Notes: generated by a model not told the origin, from the sequence alone. Shown: positions 8,786-17,160, counted from the first letter of the stretch. The stretch is 26,127 bases of DNA from Chara braunii (GCA_003427395.1 BFEA01000032.1:3855703-3881829), one strand, 5' to 3'. Program-made: numbers and translations.

Positions 8786-9719
8786 GTTGGAAGTGATTGG
8801 AGTTTGCAAAAATCCTAACACAGGAGAGTTCTGGACCATTACAACTACAGCAAGCTATCAGGAGGGGCGAGGAGGGCAGCAAGGGGAAAAAAATCACCAC
8901 ACCTTAAGAAGTTAAGAGCCTGAACGTGAATTTTGAATATTGTGTACAGAACACTGCACAGTGAGGTTCCCATCATATTTACGGGGCAAAAAGAAAAAAG
9001 AAAAAAGAGAATGGGCAAAATGTGTCATTTCCCATCGTACTTGAACCACCCCTGCATCAGCACAACCCGCGAGTATATACAGGGATCATGGTTGCCTGAA
9101 GTAACTGCCCAGACTTGCAGGGGAAAAAACAAGCCTCCGGTCAAAAACAGCCTAGACGGCCAGGGCGCCAATTTTGGCACCATCCTAAACCGCAGGCAGA
9201 GGCCTAAGAGTGGCCAAGAAAAAAGACTGAGGCCGCCAACCTCCACCATTGGAACACAGGTTGAAATGCCGAAAGACCATCACAAAACAAGTGATCGGTC
9301 TCTTGCCACCCAAGACCCAAGATTTGGCAGGTCATGGTCTGGCCAAAGACAGGTTTGGCAGGATAATTCAGGCCCAACAGTCGTTTTTTCACTTAGTTTT
9401 CAGCCCTTGAGACTCTTGCGACGTAGTTCCCTGCCCTTTTTTTACCTTTGCCACGGAATGTCCTGGAATGAGCTGCATCAGTCGAGTCCTGACCCCTTTT
9501 CTACATTGTACTCCCCTCTTTCAACTTCCTTCCCTACAACACCCTTATACACACTAAGCAAAACCCAAATCAACAAACACCACAACATGGGCAACTTGGG
9601 GGAAGCAAAGCCCATATTCAGAGAGGTTCTTCACCCAGAGGACTATCCAAGTAAAGAACACAGCATCCCTGGAGAGGCCAAAAAAATTACGAGCCAACCA
9701 CATCTCCAGCCAACAGCAC
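8786..9719. other. Unassigned sequence
   Basis: Nothing here resembles a known gene. A 267-codon frame on the plus strand (8933-9736, start TTG) is open, but its translation has no recognisable domain and runs into a minisatellite. A-rich blocks (AAAAAGAAAAAAGAAAAAAGAG near 8989-9011) suggest old retroposon tails. Confidence 0.5.
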
Positions 9720-9882
9720 ATGTATCCAGACAATGAAAGCACCCACAGAACAAATGCATCCAGATTAGGAATGTATCCAGATAACAAATGTATCTGAACA
9801 ACGAACGTACCCAGTGAACAAATGCATCCAAACAACAAATGTGTCCAGACCATAAATGTATCCAGACAACGAATGTGTAGAG
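9720..9882. repeat. 17-bp minisatellite, about 9 units
   Basis: The unit is close to ATGTATCCAGACAACAA. Unit starts at 9754, 9771, 9788, 9805, 9822, 9839, 9856 and 9873 are exactly 17 bp apart; the two units before 9754 are 18 and 16 bp. The repeat produces a Cys/Trp/His-rich frame on the minus strand that should not be read as a protein. Confidence 0.92.
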
Positions 9883-10601
9883 AAACATTTTCTGAATGAA
9901 AGCAAAATATCACACCTGTGACAAATGAACTTTGCAGTGGCGAAGTTCCACTTGCCTGGATTCTTTGTGATGAACCGTAAGATTACAAGGACCAACGGCC
10001 GGAAACACAGAATCCGGGTAAGTGGGACCTGGCCCTAGGAGATCAAACACAACGTTATAACAAACAAACAAATACCCAGTGCCCACCCACCAGCAAATCA
10101 TTGAATGCTCCTGAAATGGCTCTTTAGCAGTTCAAGTGCAAAGCAAAATACCTATCAAAGTCTTTTGGACTGACAGCCTGGCACTCTCCAAAATAGAAAG
10201 ACACCAGTAACTTAACACCCTGCACCCCCTCCCCACAAAAAAAAGAACTAGGTTTCCTGAATGTCCTCTAAATTAGACTAGCCCTCGACTGTTGAAAGGT
10301 GAAGTATGAAGGCTGATGTAGTTCCAAATGGCGCTCTGTTCGTTTGGGCAGTAGTCACAGCTCACGTTTGCTAGTATTTTTTGACACAAAGATCTTTAGA
10401 GTAATGAAAAAAGGTTCGCAAAAAACTGTGGTCCCCGGCCTGCAGCATTTGTGCAAACAGGGCAAACGTACAGCTTATGTAATTAATAATTCCAAGTCAG
10501 TTGTCTAATGCTGCTCTGCCCATGCACTAGAAAGAGGGCACAGTGGGCCACAGAACCTGAAGGCAGAACGCTGCCGTAAATGGTATGCGGTTGCTATGCA
10601 G
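9883..10601. other. Unassigned sequence
   Basis: No gene, tRNA or repeat is recognised. The last 60 bp (GCTGCCGTAAATGGTATGCGG and on) resemble the degenerate minisatellite found after 11683, as if one tract had been split by the insertions between. Confidence 0.4.
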
Positions 10602-10615
10602 AATTGGCTGGTAAA
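10602..10615. repeat. Left target-site duplication of U6 retrocopy
   Basis: AATTGGCTGGTAAA occurs immediately before the U6 5' G and again at 10732-10745 immediately after the A-rich tail, a perfect 14-bp direct repeat. This length is typical of target-primed reverse transcription by L1-like LINEs. Confidence 0.92.
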
Positions 10616-10633
10616 GTCCTTCGGGACATCCGT

Positions 10634-10665
<32 letters not shown>

Positions 10666-10711
10666 GGCCCCTGCGCAAGGATGACACGCATAAATCGGGA
10701 AATTGTCCAAA
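10616..10711 (+). pseudogene. U6 spliceosomal snRNA retrocopy
   Basis: The sequence starts GTCCTTCGGGACATCCG and carries the invariant U6 core: AACGATACAGAGAAGATTAG (with the ACAGAGA box that pairs with the 5' splice site), CATGGCCCCTGCGCAAGGAT (AGC triad and internal stem region) and GACACGCATAAATCGGGAAA. Compared with the usual plant form, the 5' hairpin is one base pair shorter (a C and a G both lost) and a few single bases differ near the 3' end. It ends CCAA and passes into (AAAAT)n instead of a T-run terminator. Flanking 14-bp duplications and the lack of an upstream sequence element or TATA box mark it as a LINE-mobilised copy, not a transcribed gene. Confidence 0.93.
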
Positions 10712-10731
10712 AATAAAATAAAATAAAATAA
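10711..10731 (+). repeat. A-rich tail (AAAAT)n of U6 retrocopy
   Basis: Four to five AAAAT units follow the U6 body directly and precede the right target duplication at 10732-10745. They represent the tail of the reverse-transcribed RNA or slippage during target-primed synthesis. Confidence 0.9.
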
Positions 10732-10745
10732 AATTGGCTGGTAAA
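10732..10745. repeat. Right target-site duplication of U6 retrocopy
   Basis: Second perfect copy of AATTGGCTGGTAAA. The first 12 bases occur a third time at 11683-11694, right after another A tail. Confidence 0.92.
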
Positions 10746-11256
10746 AAGCAGAAATGAGTTGCAGAAGGACCATAAATGGTACTGTGGTAACGAGAGATAA
10801 AGAGGAATAGGGAGGGAAGAGATGTATATTATATGGGTAAGGTTGAAGCTAGAAGCTCAAGGATTATCCAGATTGAGTCTGTAAGCTCTTTCTTGAGGGC
10901 ATGGGTTTTATCTAGCAAAAAAAAAAAAAGCAACGAGGTCCATCCCGAAGGCAAGTTGTGTCAGAACTAACGAAGACCCAGAATCTCCAAGGGAGAACAT
11001 AGGGGCTGTGACAAAACCCTGGAATCAAGCAGAGATCGCTGTGGGTGAGGTGCCAGGACCGGAGGATTCCGGTATACCAGGGAGAGACCGGCTCTTTTTG
11101 GAAACAGAGGGGAGAAGACAGGTGCTCCAGATACCAAGCGATTAAGGCCCAGAGCAGGCATCGTGGGCTAACAGACTAAGGCGTTTCAGAGGACTTCAAG
11201 GAATTCTCTGAAAAGAGTTGAGCTTTATGTCTCTGGAAAATAATAAAACTATAGCT
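10746..11256. other. Unassigned sequence with an internal A run
   Basis: A 13-A run at 10917-10929 follows CATGGGTTTTATCTAGC and may be an old retroposon tail. At 11184-11213 the arms TTTCAGAG and CTCTGAAA form an 8-bp hairpin, preceded by GGCTAACAGACTAAGGCG, which is faintly tRNA-Leu/Ser-like. No protein is recognised. Confidence 0.4.
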
Positions 11257-11286
11257 GAGGGTTTAGGGTTTAGGGTTTAGGGTTTT
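11257..11286 (+). repeat. Interstitial plant-type telomeric repeat
   Basis: Between three and four units of GGGTTTA are followed by a short T run. This is the Arabidopsis-type telomere sequence and is embedded in ordinary sequence on both sides. Confidence 0.9.
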
Positions 11287-11437
11287 TTATAGAAATAAGG
11301 TAAATAGGGATCAGAATAATTAAGTTCTTTTGGGGCTCATACGGAGGAATTGCAGTTTGGACAAACTTAGCAGCTTTGGCAGCTTCTAGGACCTTTCTAG
11401 CCAGTCGTGGTTTTGTACGACAAGTTCTTGAAATAGA

Positions 11438-11681
11438 CCTGAGAGGAAAGGATGAAACAGGGCAAGCTGACAGTCAATCCTCCATGATATTGGAGCAATC
11501 AATGCTGTTCAGGGGTCCTTCGGCCAGACGGAAGGAAGCGTGTGTGGGTTCTTATGATGTATCATTTTACTCTGACTTGCCGGTGGAATAGGAACCGGAC
11601 TGATGCTCCCCAGAATGGAAATGGAGCCAGGCTGCCAGGGCCATAAGGACCTGTTTAAAAAAAAAAAAAAAAAAAAAAAAA
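11438..11681 (+). mobile_element. SINE-like family, copy 1 (A-tailed)
   Basis: This is the best 3'-complete copy. The shared body runs GACAGTCAATCCTCC, TCCTTCGGCCAGACGGAAGG, GATGTATCA, TCTGACTTGCCGGTGGAATA, GGAACCGGACTGATGCTCCC and CAGAATGGA. It ends in the hairpin CAGGGCC-ATAA-GGACCTG (11636-11653, one mismatch) and 25 A (11657-11681). CCGGT/ACCGG at 11580-11598 forms a second stem. The 5' limit is not certain; alignment with copy 2 supports at least from 11438. AATTGGCTGGTA follows one base after the tail. Confidence 0.85.
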
Positions 11682-11682
11682 G

Positions 11683-12330
11683 AATTGGCTGGTATGTAGA
11701 ACTGTGTGCTATATAGAGTTAAGATGCCATGTAGAAGTAGATGCTTTGTAAAGATAGGCCGCGATGAACCCCGGCTGGTACTACGTGCACGGGCTACTTC
11801 TATGTCGGCTGGATGCTATGCGTACTAGTGCTATGGGCAGTGGGCGGTACTAGGTGGGTGGAAGATTTATTCAGTCGGCAGTACTTCGCGGGATGGGTGC
11901 GCCATGTGGACTGGGCGACATTATGTGGGCTGGACGTAATGGGCGGCGCTACACTGAGTGACATATGGAGTGGGTGAGCTGGGTGCCACCGCGTGGGCTG
12001 GGTGCTACTATGCTGACAGGGCATGCTCGCAATACGTGCAGTGGGCTGGGCGGTACTTTGCTGTGTGATACTATGTGTGGTGGGTTGTGTGGAACTATAC
12101 GTGGTGGGCTGGATGGTACACTGGGTGGTGGGCTGGATGGTACACTGGGTGGTGGGCTGGGTGGTGTGCTGGGTGGTGCTATGAGCGGTGGGCGGCTGCT
12201 ATGCAGTTACATCAGCAGCGCAGGTAGAGCTAAGATGCTACACAGAACACGCTGCTATGTGCCCTGGCTGGTACTATGTGCAGTGGCTGCTATTGGGCAT
12301 GCTGGCTGCCATGTGGGCTGGCTGCTACCA
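11683..12330. repeat. Degenerate GGCTGG/GCTATGTG minisatellite
   Basis: Variants of GGGCTGG(G/A)TGGTAC and (G/C)TATGTG recur across about 650 bp. The cleanest part is a perfect 24-bp repeat, 12106-12129 and 12130-12153. A plus-strand Gly-rich frame across it (11965-12426) is a by-product of the repeat. Confidence 0.8.
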
Positions 12331-13522
12331 GCGTTATTGAAATTTAGCATCTTTGCCAAACAACATCATTTTTCTTGGCATACTTTGAACAGGAATATGT
12401 GGCAAGATAATTTGAAGAAACTTTGACTTCTTCTGTTTGCTATGTGCAGTGAGAAGTACTATGTGCACTGGGTCGCTCTTTTCCTCCTCATGAACACGAT
12501 TTCAGATTTCATTATTATGATTATGAAAAAAAAATTAAAAAAGTTTTGAAAAACACATTAAATCAGTAAATAGATTACCAGTAGTTGAATATTCACTTAC
12601 CTTCTTCTAAGACTGTAAGCTTACTCCATTGCCCAAAGCGGAGCAAATCTGAGGGAGGACCTGCACTGTATGGACAGCTATCACAAAACAATGCTACCAA
12701 GCAACAAGGTCACTGTAGTCACATGTTTCCCGGAACCCAGAGGATTGGAAGTGGGAATGAAAGCTTCAAAGAAGATTGAGACCCCTCACACTATGGTTAG
12801 TGTGGAGAGAAATGCAAGGAAACACTGGAGAGGCAACAGGTGCCGGTGGAAGAGACGAGGGAGGGGCATTGCAAATGGTACAGATTCAGTACCATACGGA
12901 TTGACACAAAGACAAGAGATAGATCAAGAAGTACCCAGACGAGCAGCAGGATATCACGGCCAAATTTGGGAAAGATGCTCCCAGTGAAGGAAAAGTCAGC
13001 AGTTTGGAAGGAAACCCAATTGAGCTCAACTAGAGGGTAGGTGACGGAGGAGGAACCAGCACAGGCAAAGTTCCCGATACCGATTCCATACAAAGCCTCT
13101 CAGGGAATACGAGTATTAGCCTAGCTTCAGGAGAAAGACTAAGGGGATGGTAAAATGCGCTACATAGTACATGGCAAAAAGACTAATGTTTGGGTAGGGG
13201 GGTGTGCCTGCGGTCCTGGACCCAGGAATGCTTAGTGTATCACTCAGCATAGTGAGTGACACAAAAATACTCTAGATAGAGGAGAGCATGGGGTCAGAGG
13301 GTTGCAGAAGCTGATCTACAATTCCTGCAGCTATTCAAAGGAGGAAGTTGAGGAGAAAGGGTAGAGGTAGGACTGGAGTCATCCTAGTTATGAACTTATT
13401 ACACTTTTTTCAGGCAGTCCACGGTAGTGGATTGAGAGGGATTTCTCTGGTTGTGTTTCATGTATGTTTTGGGGGGTTAGAGCTGCCAGGAGAGGGGAGC
13501 TGTTTTTATAGGCTCACTCTCA
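12331..13522. other. Unassigned sequence
   Basis: No gene is recognised. Small hairpins occur at 12789-12806 (CACACTA/TAGTGTG) and 13240-13259 (TCACTCA/TGAGTGA). 12510-12580 is AT-rich. Short frames on both strands have no family resemblance. Confidence 0.45.
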
Positions 13523-13722
13523 GTTGATTCTTTCGTGCGAAGTAATCAATGTTGTCAGGGCTCCGAGGACCGTAACGTGGGGAGGCATCATGAGTGGGTT
13601 GTTATGTATACTCTGACACGCCAGAGGGAAAGGAAATGGACTGATGCTCCCCTGTCTGGATATGGAGCCAGGCACAAGTGGACCTGTTTTCAGTCTTTAA
13701 AAAAAAAAAAGAAAAAAAAAAA
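13523..13722 (+). mobile_element. SINE-like family, copy 3 (A-tailed)
   Basis: It shares AGTAATCAATG, TCTGACACGCCAG, GGAAATGGACTGATGCTCCC, TGGA(T)ATGGAGCCAGG and GGACCTGTTTT with the other copies. It ends in a 24-base A-rich tail (13699-13722) interrupted by one G. It is more diverged than copy 1: the CCGG stem is lost, but CAGG/CCTG arms remain before the tail. Confidence 0.75.
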
Positions 13723-13969
13723 GGATTACCAATTTACCAGTACTTGCTGCCTGGTTGCTGAATGTTACGCATTTTATGTACGTTAGGTTCCCCAATGTAT
13801 TTTATGGTAAGTTAGGGTTCTGATCCATAGTAGAACTTCTTGTGATACAACGGGTTCTACAACATCTGAAACTTGTAGTTCCCTGATTTCTCCTCCAACT
13901 ACACTCTTCAGGGGGCCGAAGAGGACGGCAAGTAATTCCCCAATGGCTCCTCCATTGGGGAACATCTGT
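13723..13969. other. Unassigned sequence with strong hairpin
   Basis: A minus-strand open frame (14064-13783, 93 codons) crosses this region but matches nothing I know. A perfect hairpin lies at 13936-13962: arms TTCCCCAATGG and CCATTGGGGAA with loop CTCCT. Confidence 0.45.
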
Positions 13970-13970
13970 G

Positions 13971-14140
13971 TTAAACCACCAGTACCTCGCCCAGCCAGTT
14001 TTCTCGATGCGTCAGTTAACACGCCACAAGTTTCACGGGTCGTGCCAGCCAAAAGGAGGCCCACACCACTTTGTTTTTTTTTGGCGCACAGGGCGTTTCC
14101 AGGCTCGGTAAAGGAAGGGTCAAAGGTACTGGTGGTTTAA
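13971..14140. mobile_element. MITE-like inverted-repeat element with TTAA flanks
   Basis: GTTAAACCACCAGTACCT (13970-13987) and its exact reverse complement at 14124-14141 enclose 136 bp. They can be read as TTAA target duplications (13971-13974 and 14137-14140) around 13-bp terminal inverted repeats ACCACCAGTACCT. The resulting element of about 162 bp has no coding capacity, as expected for a non-autonomous DNA transposon. TTAA duplications are the signature of piggyBac-type transposases, but the terminal bases do not start with the usual CCC/CCT. The assignment to that superfamily is therefore open. Confidence 0.6.
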
Positions 14141-14289
14141 CCCCTATCCTCCTGAATGGGATAGCCCCTAACCTGGTCAGCCCCATTAATTGTGTAGTAA
14201 TGATTTGTGGAGGAGCATAAACCCCATGCTCTCTTCTCCATCTATGTGCTGGTTTACACTACACACATTCGCTCAGTGTTCTTCATTAT

Positions 14290-14960
14290 TATGCGATTAA
14301 TGCCCCTCATTCCCTAACCCTAACCCTTCACATCAAGAAGAAGACATCACAGTTGCAAACAGCCGCAAAAGGCCTACAATTTCACTAAAATCCCTTTTCT
14401 TTGCCACAAAAGTGTAACGGTAATTAGTAATGCCCCTGACTCTCTGACAATAACCTCGAGGACTTTCCGAAAAATGATTTAAGGAAACTTAGCCCCAAAA
14501 GGTCAACAATCCTATTTCCTTCCAGACACAACTTGAGCTGCAGAAGGCCAATAATCCTATTTCTTTGCTGCACAAGCACAACGGGTGAAAGGGAGCTCCT
14601 GATTATGTGACAAACAATGACCCTGACTCCCCGACCTCCTGATCCTTCACCTCGAAAATGCAAATAGTTCCAAAACTGATATAAGGCGCAATCCTATTTC
14701 TTTCACGCAAAAGAAAGAGTACTGGTCACCAGAGAATACTACATCGCAATCCTGTTCTTTTCTGAACTCTCAATCCATCTAGGAAGAAGATTTCCCTACT
14801 CTTATACACATAGCAGAACATGCTAAGCGGTGAATCCCTCCAAGCTAAGCCTGCATGTGCACACTCCATGTTGCAGCTCTCCTTGCCCTGCTATGTGATC
14901 AATGCCGGTGACTTGAACCCTTCACGTCAAAATCATGACAGCTCTGAAGAAAGGTTAAGC
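14290..14960. repeat. Degenerate tandem repeats (AATGCCCCTGACTC ... CAATCCTATTTC)
   Basis: The motif AATGCCCCT(C/G)A(T/C)TC recurs near 14300, 14431, 14610 (AATGACCCTGACTC) and 14901 (AATGCCGGTGACTT). CAATCCTATTTC(T/C)TT recurs near 14506, 14567, 14690 and 14961. Spacing is irregular, so this is an old, eroded array. (CCCTAA)2 at 14312-14326 is a telomere-like scrap inside the first unit. Confidence 0.6.
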
Positions 14961-15105
14961 CGCAATCCTATTCCATGAACTCCATCCATGACCATACATG
15001 AAGGATGCCAACAAATCCAAATCAAATCTCTTCTTTCTCCTTTCCTCGCAATCTGTTCCAAGAGACGAAAGAAAAATATCAACCAACAAGCCGTCCGCAA
15101 ATCGG

Positions 15106-15179
15106 GCATAGGAAAGCAGTGCTCTCATCTCACTGCAAGGGGGCATAGAAAAGCAGTGCTCTCATCTCACTGCAAGGGG
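15106..15179. repeat. 37-bp tandem duplication
   Basis: Two adjacent units beginning GCATAG(G/A)AAAGCAGTGC (15106 and 15143) differ at one base. Confidence 0.95.
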
Positions 15180-15265
15180 GAACAACATCACGGGGAAGAA
15201 TAAACAGCGAGATGACTGTTGGAAGATGGAACAGACTGGAATCTCAGGGTATGTTTAAACCACCA

Positions 15266-15315
15266 CTACCTCCGAGCCTGTTTTTACCAACTACCTCCAA
15301 GCCTGTTTTTACCGA
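15266..15315. repeat. 25-bp tandem duplication
   Basis: Units CTACCTCC(G/A)AGCCTGTTTTT at 15266 and 15291 are adjacent and nearly identical. Confidence 0.93.
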
Positions 15316-15564
15316 CCCTGATTTTCAATGCACGCCAAGTTTGCCGAGCCTGGGTCCCGCTGTGCTCTTTTTGTGGTACTCACGCGAAAAAAAAGAAAAA
15401 AACAACTCCGCGTTGAGAGAAGAATGTAGCATACAAGAAAAAAAAGCGGGTGTTACAGTCCCGGGGTGTAATCCATCAAATAAATAAAAAAAGAAACAAA
15501 AAGAAAAACGTATTTGGAGCTCATAGCAAGTACATTCAATCCGCAACGTGCTTTGTGTGTGTGT

Positions 15565-15630
15565 GCCCTCAGTGAGGGCGTTACAACGGTGCTGTCAGGT
15601 GAAAGAGAGAAAAAAAAAAAAAAAAAAAAA
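15565..15630 (+). repeat. Hairpin followed by A run: possible retroposon 3' end
   Basis: GCCCTC-AGT-GAGGGC (15565-15579) forms a 6-bp hairpin just after a (TG)n tract and is followed 30 bp later by 21 A (15610-15630). The layout resembles the SINE-like 3' ends elsewhere in the window, but the sequence is different. Confidence 0.4.
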
Positions 15631-15999
15631 GAATAAAGTTGATAGGGTTTAGACGTAGACGATGCTTGAGAATATCAGAGATACTTGGGGCAGGTTGTAT
15701 AAAGGACTGCGTAGTGGAGATTTGAGGGTGGTATGAGGATGTAAATATTAGATGGTGCCCAGAGGCTCTTAATAGGGAAACTGAGGAAGGGTTTAACATG
15801 ATGAGAGGCTCGTGAGATTGCTAGAACAGCCCCCCCGACCCAGGCCTCCCCTGGGGACCCGTCTGTTGTGTGACTGGGTGCTGTTAGGAAGCTTCCCGAC
15901 CAACAGAGGTGTCCCTGGGATGGCTATGGTATGGGAAGTGGGCTTTGGTTGTAGCAATCTCCCCCTTGAGAGGCGTCTAGGGCCGCAAGGGTAAGGCTT
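15631..15999. other. Unassigned sequence
   Basis: No gene is recognised. GTGACTGGGTGCTGTTAGGAAG and nearby C-rich text (15829-15860) match no family I know. Part of 15950-15999 may be the diverged body of the next SINE-like copy. Confidence 0.4.
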
Positions 16000-16124
16000 T
16001 CCTCTTCTCTTTTCAGTCAAACTGTATTTTGTTTTTCCAGGCTTGCCGGTGATGAGCAACCGGACTGATGCCCCCCAGAATAGAAGGGGCTGGGTATTAT
16101 GGAAAAAAAAAAAGAAAAAAAAAA
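16000..16124 (+). mobile_element. SINE-like family, copy 4 (diverged, A-tailed)
   Basis: Shared blocks are CTTGCCGGTGATGAGCAACC, GGACTGATGCCCCCCAGAAT and AGAAGGGGCTGGG, followed by an A-rich tail at 16103-16124 broken by one G. CCGGT/ACCGG arms are kept around a shorter loop. The distal hairpin is absent. The 5' end cannot be placed. Confidence 0.75.
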
Positions 16125-16125
16125 G

Positions 16126-16276
16126 AGATATCATCATTAAGCTGACCGGCCCCAGGCAAGTCAGAAATAGTTGGTTTTTACAACTTTACTCGTCAAGTTC
16201 CATCATCTGGATTCAAACACGGGTCTGTATTTTCAACAGTTCATGAGTGTACCCACTGAGCTAGGCTCTTGGGTAT
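16126..16276 (-). repeat. tRNA-derived SINE-like element
   Basis: On the minus strand, AGCCTAGCTCAGTGGGTA (near 16268-16251) is a perfect A-box match (TAGCTCAGTGGG). GTTTGAATCC (near 16223-16214), 45 nt later, is a near-perfect B box, the same spacing as in a real tRNA. The arms of the cloverleaf no longer pair well, so this is a tRNA relic or SINE head, not a gene. Further along, TCTGACTTGCC and GGCCGGTCAG recall the conserved 3' region of the SINE-like family, which would make this a candidate for its tRNA-derived 5' head. It abuts the tail of copy 4. Confidence 0.5.
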
Positions 16277-16359
16277 GTCTTACAAGTTTCTCTTTTGGGG
16301 AAAAGCTTATCATTATACGCATAAAGTTATAAACCCATTGGAGTTGTGCTGAAGGAAAT

Positions 16360-16540
16360 GAGATGATTCAGGACAAGATGAGACGAGTTAGAATTGAGAT
16401 AAGATGAGAGGAGTGAGATGAGATGGCATGAGATGAGAGGAGAGGAGAGGAGACGGGAGGAAGAGAGGCGAGAGGGGAGGGGAGAGGAGAGGAGAGGAGA
16501 GGAGATGAGAGGAGATGAGATGAGATGACGCGAGACGAGA
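16360..16540 (+). repeat. Purine-rich (GAGGA/GATGA) microsatellite array
   Basis: The plus strand is nearly all purine from about 16425 to 16510: GGAGA units with a distinctive interior GACGGGAGGAAGAGAGG (16453-16469). GATGA-type units lie on each side. The array flips to pyrimidine (CTCTCCTCTCC) at 16550-16572. Confidence 0.9.
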
Positions 16541-17160
16541 CTTGATGTCTTCTCTCCTCTCCTCTCCTCTCCACTCCACTAAAAAGCAAAAAAGCAATCT
16601 GCAGATATAATGACGTAAGAATGTCGCCTACAATTCTCACTCATGCGAATCAGATAGAAAACCAAGAGAATGGGAAACAAACCGATCGCAAGGAAGAAGA
16701 AACGAACTCACCTGGATAAGAAAGAATCCACGGCCGGAATGTATGAACCAAGACACAAGAACAAACAAAGAAAAAAGTACGAGTCAGTACACGGACTGTG
16801 AGATTATAAACATAGACTAGGGTGAGACAGGACTGGTACGAGACGAGAGTACGGTCAAGGACACGCGACAATCATTAGATATGAAGGGAATGTCTCCTTG
16901 TTGAAGCATACGGAAATTGACGGCGACAAGGACGACAAGGGTTGGAATAGGGGAGATCCAGAGGAGCGATGATGAGTACGCTGTAAGGACAGGGAGTGGG
17001 GGTGAAGTACGGGGACCAAAAAGGTATATATACTGTGGATAGTGCCTGAAAAGATTACCTGAGCGGTGAGGTAGAAGGGTAATCGCGACTTGGTCGCACG
17101 CCATGGACATTACGTGTATGCTGCGATAGTAAAACCTCGCACGTTTTGTCTGAATTTGCA
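16541..17160. other. Unassigned spacer between inverted GA/CT arrays
   Basis: No gene is recognised. A minus-strand frame of 114 codons (17161-16817) has no recognisable domain. GTATATATAC at 17021-17030 is the only promoter-like string and stands alone. Confidence 0.45.

Noticed and set aside
8116-8818. Overlapping frames at 8.1-8.8 kb as genes
   Set aside because: The region aligns as a reverse-oriented LTR with 19.25-19.9 kb.
8933-9736. 267-codon plus-strand open frame as a host gene
   Set aside because: It starts at TTG, has no recognisable domain, low-complexity basic composition and ends in a minisatellite. I cannot support it as a gene.
9720-9882. CRISPR-like array
   Set aside because: Units are directly adjacent with no spacers, and the genome is eukaryotic.
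9554-9913. Cys/Trp-rich repeat protein on the minus strand
   Set aside because: It is a translation of the 17-bp minisatellite.
10616-10711. Functional U6 snRNA gene
   Set aside because: It has an A-rich tail, a flanking target duplication, no T-run terminator and no upstream promoter element.
11598-11625. Hammerhead core CTGATG in the SINE-like family
   Set aside because: CTGATG is followed by C rather than A, and no GAAA follows at the right distance with a closing stem.
11965-12426. Gly-rich 153-residue protein
   Set aside because: The Gly/Leu repeats come directly from the GGCTGG minisatellite.
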